DNA of 64,000 nt from Pristionchus mayeri (Eukaryota; Nematoda; Chromadorea; Rhabditida; Neodiplogasteridae): contig BTRK01000004.1 of the NCBI GenBank assembly GCA_036245805.1, positions 30,179,541-30,243,540 on the forward strand. Reading direction: 5' to 3'. The notes under the pieces were generated by a model that was not told the DNA's origin, ran no database searches, and saw nothing but the letters and a program-made list of their open reading frames with translations. The position numbers were made by a program, and so were the translations under genes. Below are positions 33,005 through 44,780 of the stretch, piece after piece. Positions within the stretch are counted from its first letter, which is position 1; each line of letters starts with the position of its first letter.

Positions 33005-33012
33005 CTTTTATA
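33005..33012 (-). promoter_or_regulatory. TATA box of S1
   Basis: TATAAAAG on the minus strand, 37 bp before the S1 ATG. The same 37-bp spacing is found at S2 and S4. Confidence 0.6.
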
Positions 33013-33239
33013 CAAATTGAACAAACATTGCTAATTGTTTGGATGAAAGCTGGCTGTTGTGAGTCATTTCATTCCTTTTTTCGCTGAAAGCAATTCTAAA
33101 CATCTACATCCGGCTGGGGAAAATTGCTCAGACGTGGATTGAAATTCCAACGTCACCAAATGATTCTCGAGCCGTGAGATTCCTAATTATCTTGAAAAAA
33201 ATGTCCATACAATAGAAAAAAAAATTAAAAAAACAGTCA

Positions 33240-34001
33240 GAAATCTAATACTTACTTACTTAGATACTTAGAAGATTCATTTTCAACGGCCGGTGCCGCG
33301 TGGATCACAAGTCCGCCAGTCTTCTCTATCGCGTGCTCGCGTAGTCCAATGGCGGTAGGGGGCTCTCGTAGCGGAAGATCTGGTGGATCGTCCGGTGCTG
33401 TAGGGCATCTTCGCGTACTCCTCGATAGAATCTCTCCATCTGGCGGGTGGTCTTCCTGGTGGGCGAGTGAGATCGGGAGGGGGGAACCACTGCGTGACTC
33501 TCGTAGACCATCGATCGTCGTCTCGTCTCAGTACGTGCCCAGCCCAGCGATGCTTCGCTCTCCTGATGTAGTCGACTGGGTCGGTGAGGAGGGAGAGGCG
33601 TCGTATATCTTCGCTGCTTAGGTTCGCTTCTCGCATAGTGTGAAGGCTCGTCCCGACAAGTGACCTCTCCAGAGCACGATGAGTAGTCTACACGAAGGAG
33701 AGGACTATCTTCGTTAAAGGCCAAGTTTCGGCAGCATAGCAGAGGGCGGGAAGGACGTAAGAGTCGAAGAGAGAGGCGCGTAGCTTCGCATCTTGGAGTT
33801 GCGATGTTACCTCTCTGATGCTCCCGAAGGCGGCCCAGGCTGCTCAATCCTCCTCAGAAGCTCCGTCCGTAGGGATCCGTCACAACGGAGCTCACTTCCG
33901 AGGTACACGTATGAGTCCGTCTCCTCGAGTGGGTCACCGTGGAGGGAGATGGCGGGGCCGGGACACCACTCGTTCTAAAATCTAATTTGAAATCTAATTT
34001 G
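33240..34001 (-). mobile_element. 5'-truncated RTE-type non-LTR retrotransposon
   Basis: The minus strand encodes the C-terminal part of an endonuclease/reverse-transcriptase polyprotein: DSYVYLGSELRCDGSLRTEL, then LPALCYAAETWPLTK, then KHRWAGHVLRRDDDRW and TRPPGRPPARWRDS. These lie in different frames with at least two frameshifts and a stop, so it is dead. The 3' tail has short TAAG-type repeats (33250-33275). GAAATCTAAT occurs at 33240-33249 and again at 33992-34001, a likely 10-bp target duplication. It sits in the shared upstream region of S1 and F1. Confidence 0.85.
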
Positions 34002-35047
34002 GGTTCGGTTGTGCATCTTCATCCCACGGTATTTGTAAGTGCACCAGGTATAAATGATGGCGGGAATGATTTCACGACTATCTGTTAACGTTTTCTAGTT
34101 CTTAGTTTCACAGAAAATTATCTATGCTGTGTGCATGTGGTTACTTTCCGTAACCTACGAGCAGTGAATTACATTTTCCTTTTTATCATCTTTTACTGAA
34201 CAAAGGAAATGCGACCGCTTTTCTCTCGCTCATAAATTGTGAATATCCTCGGAATACAGGTCATCCTATTGAACTATCAAACTCACTTCTCTCGCAATGG
34301 TCGGTGAGGACACGGTGGAACTGATATCGATGAAAAGGAAAGTTCGTGAAATGAAAGGTTTCGTAGCTTTTGCAACTTTTTTCAGAGATTATCTACAGAA
34401 AAAGAAGATGGAGAAACCGTTGCTAAGATTGAAAATAAAGAAAACAGCGAAGGTGTCGGAAAAGATAAAGTGAGCGTTGTCAACGGAAATATAGGTGCTG
34501 AAACGTAATCGTTCCTAAAGATATGCCGTGTCACGTGATCGAATCAGTTTATACATTCACTCTGTGCGAACAAAACTCCTTTATTTGCCTGTTCCGGAAA
34601 CCACGCAGGAAGTCATGTAGGAGGATCCTCCCATCAATGTAAGTTATTTACAAAATAAGATTCACGAATGGCTGAGATGCAGCAGATAGTCTGTTTTGCA
34701 TACTGGATTGCTGCTTTGAAGTTTTTTCAAAATTATTACACAATAAACATTTTTCAGTCTCTAGCTGGACTTCCTCTCGACCTTCTGAATGAAATAATAC
34801 CACTTCTGGGACTGAAGGAAAGATCGCATGTTGCTTGCACATGCAGACGATTGTACAAGATGGAAGCAGTGGCTGACAAATCGAAGGACTTCGAGAAGTT
34901 AGAGAACATCTACTTGGATGTAAGGATATCATTATGAAAGTAAATCTGATATTGCCATCAATAGTGAATCAGATTTGTTATTTCGAGGAGTCGAGGACGT
35001 TGTTCGCGGATGTTCGGGAAAAGTGTATTTTACTTACTGTGAAAATG

Positions 35048-35189
35048 GAATGCGTAGCAACGTGGTGTACATGATAAACTTCTTAAAGTATAGCAATAAT
35101 CGCGGAAAGGGAAATATTTAGTTGTGAGTATTCCCCGTTCCGCGTACTTTAAGAAGTTTATCATGTACACCACGTTGCTACGCATAATA
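35048..35189. repeat. Short palindromic MITE in F1 intron
   Basis: Perfect arms of about 50 bp starting TGCGTAGCAACGTGGTGTAC and mirrored at the right end, around a spacer of about 40 bp. A TA follows the right end; the left side has AA. Confidence 0.7.
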
Positions 35190-35589
35190 ATCTTACAGTA
35201 CCTGACAGAAATTGATTGACAAGTGAATTTATAGGCAAACAAGAACATCAGAATATGTAAAAGAGAAATGTATATCAAGACGATGTCATTGAAATCGATA
35301 ACTCCATCTGCAATGGAGCATGTGATGCAACGAATGCTGCGAACGACTCTGAAATGTGGCCACTTTCACGCAAGGGTGAATGACAAGATTTTGGTTATGC
35401 AAATATAGGTAATGTGCGCATCCAAATTATCTATAACATAAATCCATAAATCATCTCTCTTTTTTTCAGTTCGATTTAAACGACCCTTTATATCGAGATG
35501 TTCTCAATGTTATAATCGAATGTGGAGCAAATACTATTTACATTACCCATTCGGTGTGTCACATTTATGCTATATATTTTAATGATTTA

Positions 35590-38391
35590 ACACAGGTATC
35601 ATGAGTCGATGAAGCAAAATCAGACCCTTCGCGAACAATTTTTTCAAGTTGATTTAAAATTGACCATACCATGGAAGTATGTTAGTCTAGAGACAAGATT
35701 ATGAAATTTCTAGACTATTTGTCCCAGAGCCGGCTTATAGGAATTTTCCGGTTTTCGGTCCGGCTATGTCATATATCAGCTCCCAGTTGAGCTACATAGA
35801 TGGCACTGCCACCAATATGTTCAGAAAAATATTTTGAACAACTTTTATGTTGACACCTTCGTAGGAAAGTAGGAAATAATACGAAAGTTAGGTTCGACAA
35901 ACTGAGGCCCCAGTTAGAAAATAAATCATTTCACTATTCAGCAAGTGCGTTGCAGGGAATTTTATTTCAGAAAATGAAAGAGTCACTCACTATTCATTAC
36001 ACATAAAAATATCAAGGGCGTTTGTGGGGGGTTTTCTTTCAATATCCTTGATCAAATCACTAGCATCGAGGTGGTCGACCATGAAATAATTTAACTAATG
36101 AATTGTATATGCATGAATTCCATGGGATTAAGCTGTTTTACATGGTTCATGACTGAATACAAGAAATACTACTACGGAAATCCTCATCTTCTGACTTTCG
36201 AAAAATTCCGTTTTTAGAACTCGTATTATGTCCAAATTTTGATGCTGACAATTTTAATTATCGCAATGGACGACCACTACCGATCAACAATTTGTGGAGA
36301 ATAGTTAGTGTTGTACAACTTCCGCCCACTATAAGCGCTCATTAGCTTCTTAAAGAACAGATATTTATGCACGAAAACTGCAAAATCGTGAGGTCATGAA
36401 AAGTAAAATTGTTTCTGCGAAATTTATGTGAGTATTTCTCCGATTTGGTAATTCTATTACCATATTAGTCCAGAACAGTCAGAAAATGCATAATAAAACA
36501 CAATTTTGGACACCTTCCAAAAATCGAAATATTGAATTTTCGGCTCTGTCTGAATAAGCGGGGCCGTAAAAATAGTGGCGGGGCCGAAAAGTTGGCTAAC
36601 GGGGCCGTAAAAATTGGCTAACGGGGCCGTTATTTTTTCATTCAAAAATGAGTCATATTGTAGAGAAATGATGAAATTTCATAGTTATGATGCAATAATG
36701 TGCATATTTTTTAGCAAAATGATGCATAAAAATGGTCAGTAAAGTTCAGGGAAGGCGTCCTTCGATGCCACATGGGACAACACACCAACAGAAACACTTC
36801 GTCATTATGACGTAATATTTCGTCATTATTATGTAATACTTGTTTATTAATTTAAAATTCTGATTCCGACATCGAGAATAGTGGTACTGCGCATCGGAAT
36901 CGTGTAAATAAATCGGACGCAGCGACCGATGAACCTCTAAGAAGCCTTTTTATATGCACAATATTCATTGTATTCTATTTTGATATATATGTTCTTGTAA
37001 ATATTTATCGCGGTAATATATCTATCGTACTCATATCTTCGTGAATTCACAGAAACACGCATTTTTTTGCGTAAAAAACAGCGAAATAATAAGTATTACA
37101 TAAGAAGGACGAAATATTACGTCATAACGACGAAGTGTTGCTGTTGGTGTGATATCTCATGTTGCCTTGAAGGACATCTTCCTTGAACTTTACTGACCAT
37201 TTTTATACGTACTATGCTGACCAGACACGTTATTGCCTCATAAAAATTAAATTACATCATCTCTATACGCTAAGACTCCTTTTAGAATGAACAAAATACT
37301 GCCTCTTTAGCAAAATTTTACGGCCCCGCCACTAAAATTTACGGCCCCGTTTAATCAGATAGATTTTTTACGGCCCCGTTTATTCAGACAGATTTTTCAA
37401 CGGCCCCGTTTATTCAGACAGATTTTTTACGGCCCCGCTTATTCAGACAGAGCCGAATTTTCCATTTTTCATGTTCGATAAAATAATGAAATTAAAGGTG
37501 GTGTTTATAAATTCTGATTGAATTGGACTAGAAAATGTATAAAATTACCAAATCGGAGAAATACTCACATAAATTTCGCAGAAACAATTTTACTTTTCAT
37601 GACCTCACGATTTTGCAGTTTTCGTGCAGAAATATCTGTTCTTTAAGAAGCTAATGAGCGTTTATAGTGGGCGGAAGTTGTACAACACTAACTATTCTCC
37701 ACAAATTGTTGATCGGTAGTGGTCGTCCATTGCGATAATTAAAATTGTCAGCATCAAAATTTGGACATAATACGAGTTCTAAAAACGGAATTTTTCGAAA
37801 GTCAGAAGATGAGGATTTCCGTAGTAGTATTTCTTGTATTCAGTCATGAACCATGTAAAACAGCTTAATCCCATGGAATTCATGCATATACAATTCATTA
37901 GTTAAATTATTTCAAGGTCGACCACCTCGATGCTAGTGATTTGATCAAGGATATTAAAAGAAAACCCCACAATCGCTCTTGATATTTTTATGTGTATTGA
38001 ATAGTGAGTGACTCTTTCATTTTCTGAAATAAAATTCCCTGCAACGCACTTGCTGAATAGTGAAATGATTTATTTTCTAGCTTGGGCCTCACTTTTTCGA
38101 ACCTAACTTTCGTATTATTCACTTTCCTACGAAGGTGTCAACATGAAAGTTGTTCAAAATATTTTTCTGAACATATTGGTGGCAGTGCCATCTCTATAGC
38201 TCAACTGGGAGCTGATATATTACATAGCCGGACCGAAAACCGGAAAATTCCTATAAGCCGGCTCTGGGACAAATAGTCTAGAAATTTCATAATCTTGTCT
38301 CTAGACTTACATACTTCCACGGTATGGTCAATTTTAAATCAACTTGAAAAAATTGTTCGCGGCTTCCTCCACTGACTCGTGATACCTGTGT
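35590..38391. mobile_element. Palindromic element A2
   Basis: The same ends as A1 (ACACAGGTATCA), flanked by TA (35588-35589 and 38392-38393). The arms match for about 900 bp on each side (for example GGCTTATAGGAATTTTCCGG and complement). The centre is occupied by nested element O. Non-coding. Lies in an F1 intron. Confidence 0.85.
36534..37461. mobile_element. Palindromic element O with GGGGCCGT blocks, nested in A2
   Basis: Ends contain CGGCTCTGTCTGAATAAGCG and its complement. Next to each end are repeated CGGGGCCGTAAAAA units: about four on the right spaced about 34 bp, three on the left. An inner inverted repeat (36727-37207) starts AAAATGGTCAGTAAAGTTCA and includes TTACGTCATAACGACGAAGT. 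Exact borders are uncertain. Confidence 0.65.
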
Positions 38392-38424
38392 TAAAAGATT
38401 CGCCTTCCAACGATCCTGAGAATA

Positions 38425-39247
38425 TCACGCCAGTCACGAGAGAGTCGAGCTAGATTTTCATTACTTGGGAATGGAGCCGAAATCGTGAAATGAGTTAACA
38501 CCGTTTTCGGTCATCTCTTGGCATGTCTTTCGATCCCCCAAAGTGTCGTTGCTCCCAGTTCATGCTTAAGGTCACTGCACTGGGCAGTCTACTTGAGTCC
38601 TTAACTTTGATCGAGTATATCTCGCTCCTGATGCATATTGAAGGGAAAATGTGCCAAGAGGTACCCCGCATGATTTTTTGAGCTCTATCAATCTATACAA
38701 ACTAGAAGTCCTGAAAATGAGTTTGAACCGAGTTATGGTTAATGTACCTTAAGTTAAAAGTGTAGGAAAAGATTCTCTAGCAAATCAACTCAAACAGCTC
38801 AAGGGGCAAAACACACCCTGGATACAGCACATTTAGCAACGGCAAATAGAAAATACCATTCGAAAGAGCTCGACGAGAGCTATCACATATCCAAAAAGCT
38901 AGAGAATCTTTTCCTACACTTTTGACTTAAGGTACATTAACCATAACTCGGTTCAAACTCAATTTCATGACTTCTAGTTTGTATAGATCGATAGAACTCA
39001 AAAAATCATGCAGGGTACCTCAGGGCACATTTTCCCTTCAATATGCATCAGGAGCGAGATATATACTCGATCAAAGTTAAGGACTCAAGTAGACTGCCCA
39101 GTGCAGTGACCTTAAGAATGAACTGAAAGCAACGACACTTTGGAGGATCGAAAGACATGCCAAGAGATGACCGAAAACGATGTTAACTCATTTCACGATT
39201 TCGGCTCCATTCCCACGCATAGCTCGATTCTGTCGTGACTGGCGTGA
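38425..39247. mobile_element. Palindromic element K
   Basis: Ends TCACGCCAGTCACGA and complement, flanked by TA (38423-38424, 39248-39249). The arms pair along almost the whole 823 bp, including AAGTGTAGGAAAAGATTCTC, with a spacer of about 100 bp. Lies in the same F1 intron as A2. Confidence 0.8.
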
Positions 39248-39885
39248 TATGTTTTATATCCAACTCTTCGATTTCAGGATCAAGAATCAGTTCAGAATTC
39301 ATTGATGCTCTTCCATGGAATGCGCCTCCTCCTGCTCCTTGGAATGCGCCTTACGGTCAAGCTAAACACACCACCTTGGGCCTGTACAACATACGAATAG
39401 ACGAAAATGACATGCGCAAACTTTATGAGGTAGGACTTTTTGTTAGATACATAAATAGAAGTAAAAATCAATAAATAAAGTTGCCGAAAAACTTTAGAAA
39501 GTGAGGGATTCTACCTTTTCGCACGTTGAATTTCGTCTGCCAATGAGTGATGCTTCTGCATTTGGCAAGGAAGTTCTTGGCATCGAAGATTTTTCTTTTT
39601 GGAATTCTAAAAAATCGAAGATGAGAACTGTCCTCTCCACTGAGCAAGTAAGCAATCTGTGCTTAACTTACAAAACGAACTAACAAAATTAATTCAGGTG
39701 TATTACACGTATCATAGGCAGAACCACAGATTCTATATGCATGATGGGCGCACTAAGACATGGGTGAGAAGAGAATCGTCTAAGGACATCTCCGTTCGAA
39801 TAGAACATCTTCGACCGCACAGCTTCCATGCAATAAACTCTGGAGATGTGCGAATCCCCTATGTTGCTCCTAATTAATACACATA

Positions 39886-41190
39886 TCACACGTCTTCTGA
39901 GAGATTGCATGAAATAGAGGCCCCCCTTTGACAAAATGTTCAAACTGCTCCTACCTCCAACCAAACAACATGGTAGACTTACCTGAAGGACAGATACTTT
40001 CATTTGAAGTTTCGAAGCCGTAATATCAAAACTGCCTAATAGCCGGCTCTCACGTTTTCGAAAATTCAAAAAATCGTATTTTCTTTCAACTTTGAGCTAA
40101 AATGTATTCTAAAAAAGAAAGTTAATCAGCGTTCAGAGCTGAACAACTTTCATGTTGACAACTTTTGGATAGGATCACAGGAGAAAAACGAGAAAATTCA
40201 TTTTTGTCCCTCAAAAATGTGTAAAAAATTGATGTGCTGAAAAACAATCCTCTTAACGTCCACGAGATTTTTACATATTTGAAATCTACGCACTTTTTCA
40301 CCCCGGGAAATTTTTTTTCATAACAATTGAAAATGGTAGTCATCCTCATTTTTCGACTTGAATATGCGAAATCTCAACTTTTCTCGTTATCTCCAAATTT
40401 TCGCTGGACTGTAAGTGATGTTTACAGCCTCGAATCGCCCTCATATTAGCCCTAGGAGTCGGACTGCAGCATATGAACATGTTCAATATCAAAATATGCA
40501 AAAATTAAAAATTTTTAAAATTTCGATTTTTTCGTTCAAAATGGTCGAAAAATCGAAATTTTAACAAATTTTAATTTTGGCATATTTTGATATTGAACAC
40601 GTTTGTATGCTGCAGTACGACTCCTAGGCCAAATATGAGGGCTATTGGAGGCTGTAAACAGCACTTACAGTCCAGCGAAAATTTGGAGATAACGAGAAAA
40701 GTTGAGATTTCGCATATTCAAGTCGAAAAATCAGGATGACTACCATTTTCAATTGTTATGAAAAAAAATTTCCCAGGGTGAAAAAGTGCGTAGATTTCAA
40801 ATATGTAGAAATCTCGTGGATGTTAAGAGGATTTCTTTTCGGCACATCAATTTCTTACACATTTTTGAGGGACAAAAATGAATTTTCTCGTTTTTCTCCT
40901 GTGATTCGTCATCCTATCCAAAAGTTGTCAACATTAAAGTTGTTCAGCTCTGAACGCTGATTAACTTACTTTTTTAAAATACATTTTAACTCAAAGTTGA
41001 AAGAAAATACGATTTTTTGAATTTTCGAAAACGTGAGAGCCGGCTTTTAGGCAGTTTTGATATTACGGCTTCGAAACTTCAACTGAAAGTAGTTGACCTT
41101 CAGGTAAGTCTATCATGTTGTTTGGTTAGAGATATGAGCAGTTTGAACATTTTGTCAAACGCCACCTGCGATCTCTCAGGAGACACGTGA
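39886..41190. mobile_element. Palindromic element G1
   Basis: Ends TCACACGTCTTCTGAGAGAT and near-complement, flanked by TA (39884-39885, 41191-41192). Full-length palindrome centred near 40530. The duplicated downstream region at about 43672-43700 has the equivalent uninterrupted site. A second copy, G2, is at 49810-52314. Confidence 0.85.
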
Positions 41191-41345
41191 TATGTTCAGT
41201 TACACTATCATTGATTGCAATCCATGTATCATCAAACAATAAAAGTTGTTGTTTTCTCTTCCGTTGTTTCATGTACTTAGAAAGAAAGAATCTGCAATAG
41301 TATCTCGCAATCGAAATCATCTTCCAGTTCGAGGCCGGGGCTTAA

Positions 41346-41580
41346 AGGAGGAGTAAATGCAAACGCGCGCCCGGTTGGAATATGTTTCACCTAGGGACAC
41401 ACTCTCTTCAAGTCGCCTGCTATCTCGCCCCCTTCCCTGAGCTTTCCCTGATCTGGCTCCCAGCCTACTAGCTATAACTCTGTTTGGAATGAGTGAAAAT
41501 TTCGGAGCTTCTTATCGTTGTGGAGCTCTAGGCAGTGCACATGATAGCTTCAAAAATTGAATTTTGAGTTTACTCCTCCT
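41346..41580. mobile_element. TTAA-type MITE
   Basis: Ends AGGAGGAGTAAA and complement, flanked by TTAA on both sides. It is absent from the duplicated segment near 43820-43840, which serves as an empty site. Related in its ends to the MITE at 10748-11119. Confidence 0.7.
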
Positions 41581-41865
41581 TTAAGATGAAAGAGAAGAAA
41601 GCGATAGCCTGCTGTATCTGGCTTGACGGCACTTAATTTTTGGAGTACTACCACTTCCATACTACTATTCATTCGCATTGGCTGTTAGACAATCATATAA
41701 GAATCAAGCAACACTTCTTTCACATTGTCATGACAAAATTATTTGATGGTGTTAGAAGCACACTGTGCAATGCAGAAGAAAGCAATATTATCTGGAGAAA
41801 CTCAACGCAGATGTGTGAAGGATGCAATAAACAATCTAGCATAATCAATTCTTTATCAATTCTCT

Positions 41866-43043
41866 TCACCAGTATCCCCCGATGAAGTGCCAGTGTCTGA
41901 TCTTAGGCGGATCCTGATCAGAGAGATAGCCAAGGGAAAGTCCTGAAGAATATTTTGGAGAGAGAGCACAAGAGAGAGAAATCGCTCATTTTAATTTTAA
42001 ATTAAATTTTTATTTCCACTCACCATACTTTGCCGACGCCAGCACAGTCACGTAGTCTCCTCCCTCGTCGATTCGAGCAGTCAGACGGGTGTAGTCATCT
42101 CCCACCTGCAAAATAGCACTTCTACGATAACAATATATGAGATGGCAGTCTCTTTTATGTTCTCTACAACCCGTGATCTCTAGTGGAATAAAAATTTGGT
42201 AGTAATAACCTTGCTATTATAGATACGCGTCTCTTGGGCCAATATCCCCTTTTTGTCGTCTTCTCCGTTGATGCACTGCCATACACACGCTGCCTCTTGG
42301 TAATTCTTGTTGGCGGGGCTGAATTTGAAGTGTCTAAACGATCCACTGCAGTTTGTATGGTACTATTTGAGCAGCACAAGTGGGCAAATGTTTATGCAAA
42401 CTGAACAATTGGTGAACGTATGCTTCTCCCTGCGTGTTCTCTTCAGGAGCGGACGGAGTTTCAAGAACAGTTCCATCCGTCGACATGTACACTTCCATCG
42501 AGCTGATGTTGTGCACATTCCTGCGAAATAAAACCTCGTATACTACATATGCCCATTACCTAATCAATGTCCTTCGCTACGGATTCGACATTCGTAAACA
42601 ATTTTGTCTCACTTATGCGTGCGAAGGATTTGCGTGATGGTGCCGTAATCTTTTGGGTCGAAATTAGAGGTGTAGTTGATGTAGAAGGGGTAGGCTACCG
42701 TACCCTCGAACGAATTCCAGACATACGTTTCTGAAAGTTAAAGCCTCCCACTCATTTGATAATTATTTAACGGATTATATAGCACTTCATTATTCTGCAG
42801 AAAATAAAATAAACTCATTTCGAAAGTCAGGAGGGGAAATGCTCACTCTTCTCAAGGAGTCGGAAGGCCTTAGGTAGCTCACTGAAGCATTTGTTTACAC
42901 ACTCTTCAGAGAATTTCGGCCCAGTGACGGCCAGCGAATTGGAAAGAGAGACCTTAAATTCGATCAATGCTTGCGTGAGAGGAATGTGGCAGGAATCCAA
43001 GAAGAGCCAGAAAACGAACCACAAGCAGCAGAAGAGCCAACAT
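41866..43043 (-). CDS. Small secreted protein S2
   Basis: Intact paralog of S1 with the same seven exons. Start 43043: MLALLLLV, then VSLSNSLAVTGPKFSEECVN; TYVWNSFEGTVAYPFYINYT; NVSSMEVYMSTDGTVLETPS; NYQEAACVWQCINGEDDKKG; VGDDYTRLTARIDEGGDYVT; last exon SDQDPPKIRHWHFIGGYW, stop 41866-41868. All junctions are in frame, so this is probably the functional copy here. A TATATAAG box lies 37 bp upstream. Family function unknown. Confidence 0.82.
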
Positions 43044-43079
43044 CTGTGGAAGAGTGAGCGATTGAGCAATGGATTGGTT

Positions 43080-43087
43080 CTTATATA
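43080..43087 (-). promoter_or_regulatory. TATA box of S2
   Basis: TATATAAG on the minus strand, 37 bp before the S2 ATG. Confidence 0.5.
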
Positions 43088-43344
43088 TGAAATTGGATAA
43101 ACACGGCTAATTGTTTGGATGAATGGCCGGGCGTTGTGAGTCATTCCATTGTTTTTTCGATGAATGCGATGGTAGAAATCTACATTCTGTTTGGGAATAC
43201 CGCTCAGACGTCGATTGCAATTACCACGTCATCAAATGTCTAACGAACGACTTTTTTCATATTAATACTTTCAAATAACTTTCATGTTAATACTTTCAAA
43301 CATACTGTCAACGAACTTTCGCGTCGTTCTTAGTGTTTTTTTTA

Positions 43345-43672
43345 AATAAGGGATTCTACATTTTTTAAATTTCGTATTGCGATGAATGATGTCGCTGCCT
43401 TTGGCAAGTAAGTTCTTGGCATCGAGGATTTTTATTTTTGGAATTCGAAAAAATCCCGTAATAAATCTCTGTTTTACTTAGATGAAAAACTAACAAAATT
43501 AATTCAGTATATTACACGTACCATAAGCAGAGCCACAGATTCGTCCATTATGGGAGCACTAAGACATGGGTGAGAAGAGAATCGTCTAAGATCATCTCCG
43601 TCCGAATAGAACATCCGCACAGCTTACACGCCATAAACTGGAGATATACTCCTCTAATTTGCATCTGATTAA
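43345..43672 (+). pseudogene. F-box 3' fragment (duplicate of F1 end)
   Basis: Matches the last two exons and last intron of F1 (39480-39877), including GGCAAGTAAGTTCTTGGCAT and TGGGTGAGAAGAGAATCGTC, but with indels and stops. The rest of the gene is missing. It marks the start of a tandem segmental duplication that continues into S3. Confidence 0.75.
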
Positions 43673-44129
43673 TAAACAAATGTTCGGTTACGCTTTCATT
43701 GATTGTATTCCAAAAACCACCCTGCAATTAAAGCAATTATTTTCTCTTCCATTAAAGTTTCATGTAATTTGATAGAAAGAATTTGCAATAGTATCTCGGA
43801 ATCGAAAAGATCTTCAAGTTCGAAGAGGGGACTTCCGATGAAAAATAAAGAGAAGTAAGAGAAGTAAGCGTTACTCCGCTCTATCCGGTTTGAGGGCACT
43901 TAATTTTGGGGTACTACCACTTCCATACTACTATTCATTCGCATTGTTAGACAATCATATAAGAATCAAGCAACACTTCTTTCACATTGTCATGACAAAA
44001 TTATTTGATCGTGTTAGAAACACACTGTGCAATGCAGAAGAATGCAATATTATCTGGAGAAACTAAACGCAGATGTGTGAAAGATGTAACAAGCAATATA
44101 GCATAATCAATTCTTTATCAGTCCTCTCT

Positions 44130-44708
44130 TCACCAGTATCCTCCGATGAAGTGCCAATGTCTGATCTTAGGCGGATCCTGATCAGAAAGATAGCCAAGGG
44201 AAAGTCCTGAAGAATATTTTGGAGAGAGAGCACAAGAGAGAGAAATCGCTCATTTTAATTTTAAATTAAATTTTTATTTCCACTCACCATACTTTGCCGA
44301 CGCCAGCACAGTCACGTAGTCTCCTCCCTCGTCGATTCGAGCAGTCAGACGGGTGTAGTCATCTCCCACCTGCAAAATAGCACTTCTACGATAACAATAT
44401 ATGAGATGGCAGTCTCTTTTATGTTCTCTACAACCCGTGATCTCTAGTGGAATAAAAATTTGGTAGTAATAACCTTGCTATTATAGATACGCGTCTCTTG
44501 GGCCAATATCCCCTTTTTGTCGTCTTCTCCGTTGATGCACTGCCATACACACGCTGCCTCTTGGTAATTCTTGTTGGCGGGGCTGAATTTGAAGTGTCTA
44601 AACGATCCACTGCAGTTTGTATGGTACTATTTGAGCAGCACAAGTGGGCAAATGTTTATGCAAACTGAACAATTGGTGAACGTACGCTTCTCCCTGCGTG
44701 TTCTCTTA
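44130..44708 (-). pseudogene. S3: 3' half of a secreted-protein gene
   Basis: Nearly identical to the 3' half of S2: last exon (stop 44130-44132), VGDDYTRL exon, ACVWQCIN exon and the end of the ENTQGEA exon. It breaks at 44708 within that exon and continues without a gap into a degraded piece of the S4 exon 6, the mark of a deletion between tandem copies. Confidence 0.75.
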
Positions 44709-44780
44709 GTCATCTTCGACCTGTATAACAGCTCATATACGATAAAAACTTATGAGCGACTATCTGAGAGAACCGAGCAA

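Larger units (their letters stand above)
34297..39877 (+). pseudogene. F-box gene F1, with premature stop
   Basis: The start at 34297 reads MVGEDTVELISMKRKVREMK. Exon 2 (about 34388) is basic, and exon 3 ends DPPIN. The F-box exon (34758-34919) reads SLAGLPLDLLNEIIPLLGLK then CTCRRLYKMEAVADK. Later exons: MLRTTLKCGHFHAR (about 35290-35370), FDLNDPLYRDVLNVIIECGA (35470), SEFIDALPWNAPPPAPWNAP (39277-39429), VEFRLPMSDASAFGKEVLGI (39498-39648) and a final exon with WVRRESSKDISVRIEHLRPH ending at 39877. Such proteins are expected to be SCF ubiquitin-ligase adaptors. Aligned to F2, exon 3 has TAG at 34618-34620 where F2 has CAG. A start after that stop, or exon skipping, could still give a product. 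One intron holds elements A2 and K. Confidence 0.8.

Noticed and set aside
33349..33621. Plus-strand open frame over the retrotransposon
   Set aside because: The minus strand reads clear reverse-transcriptase C-terminal motifs; the plus frame is a shadow.
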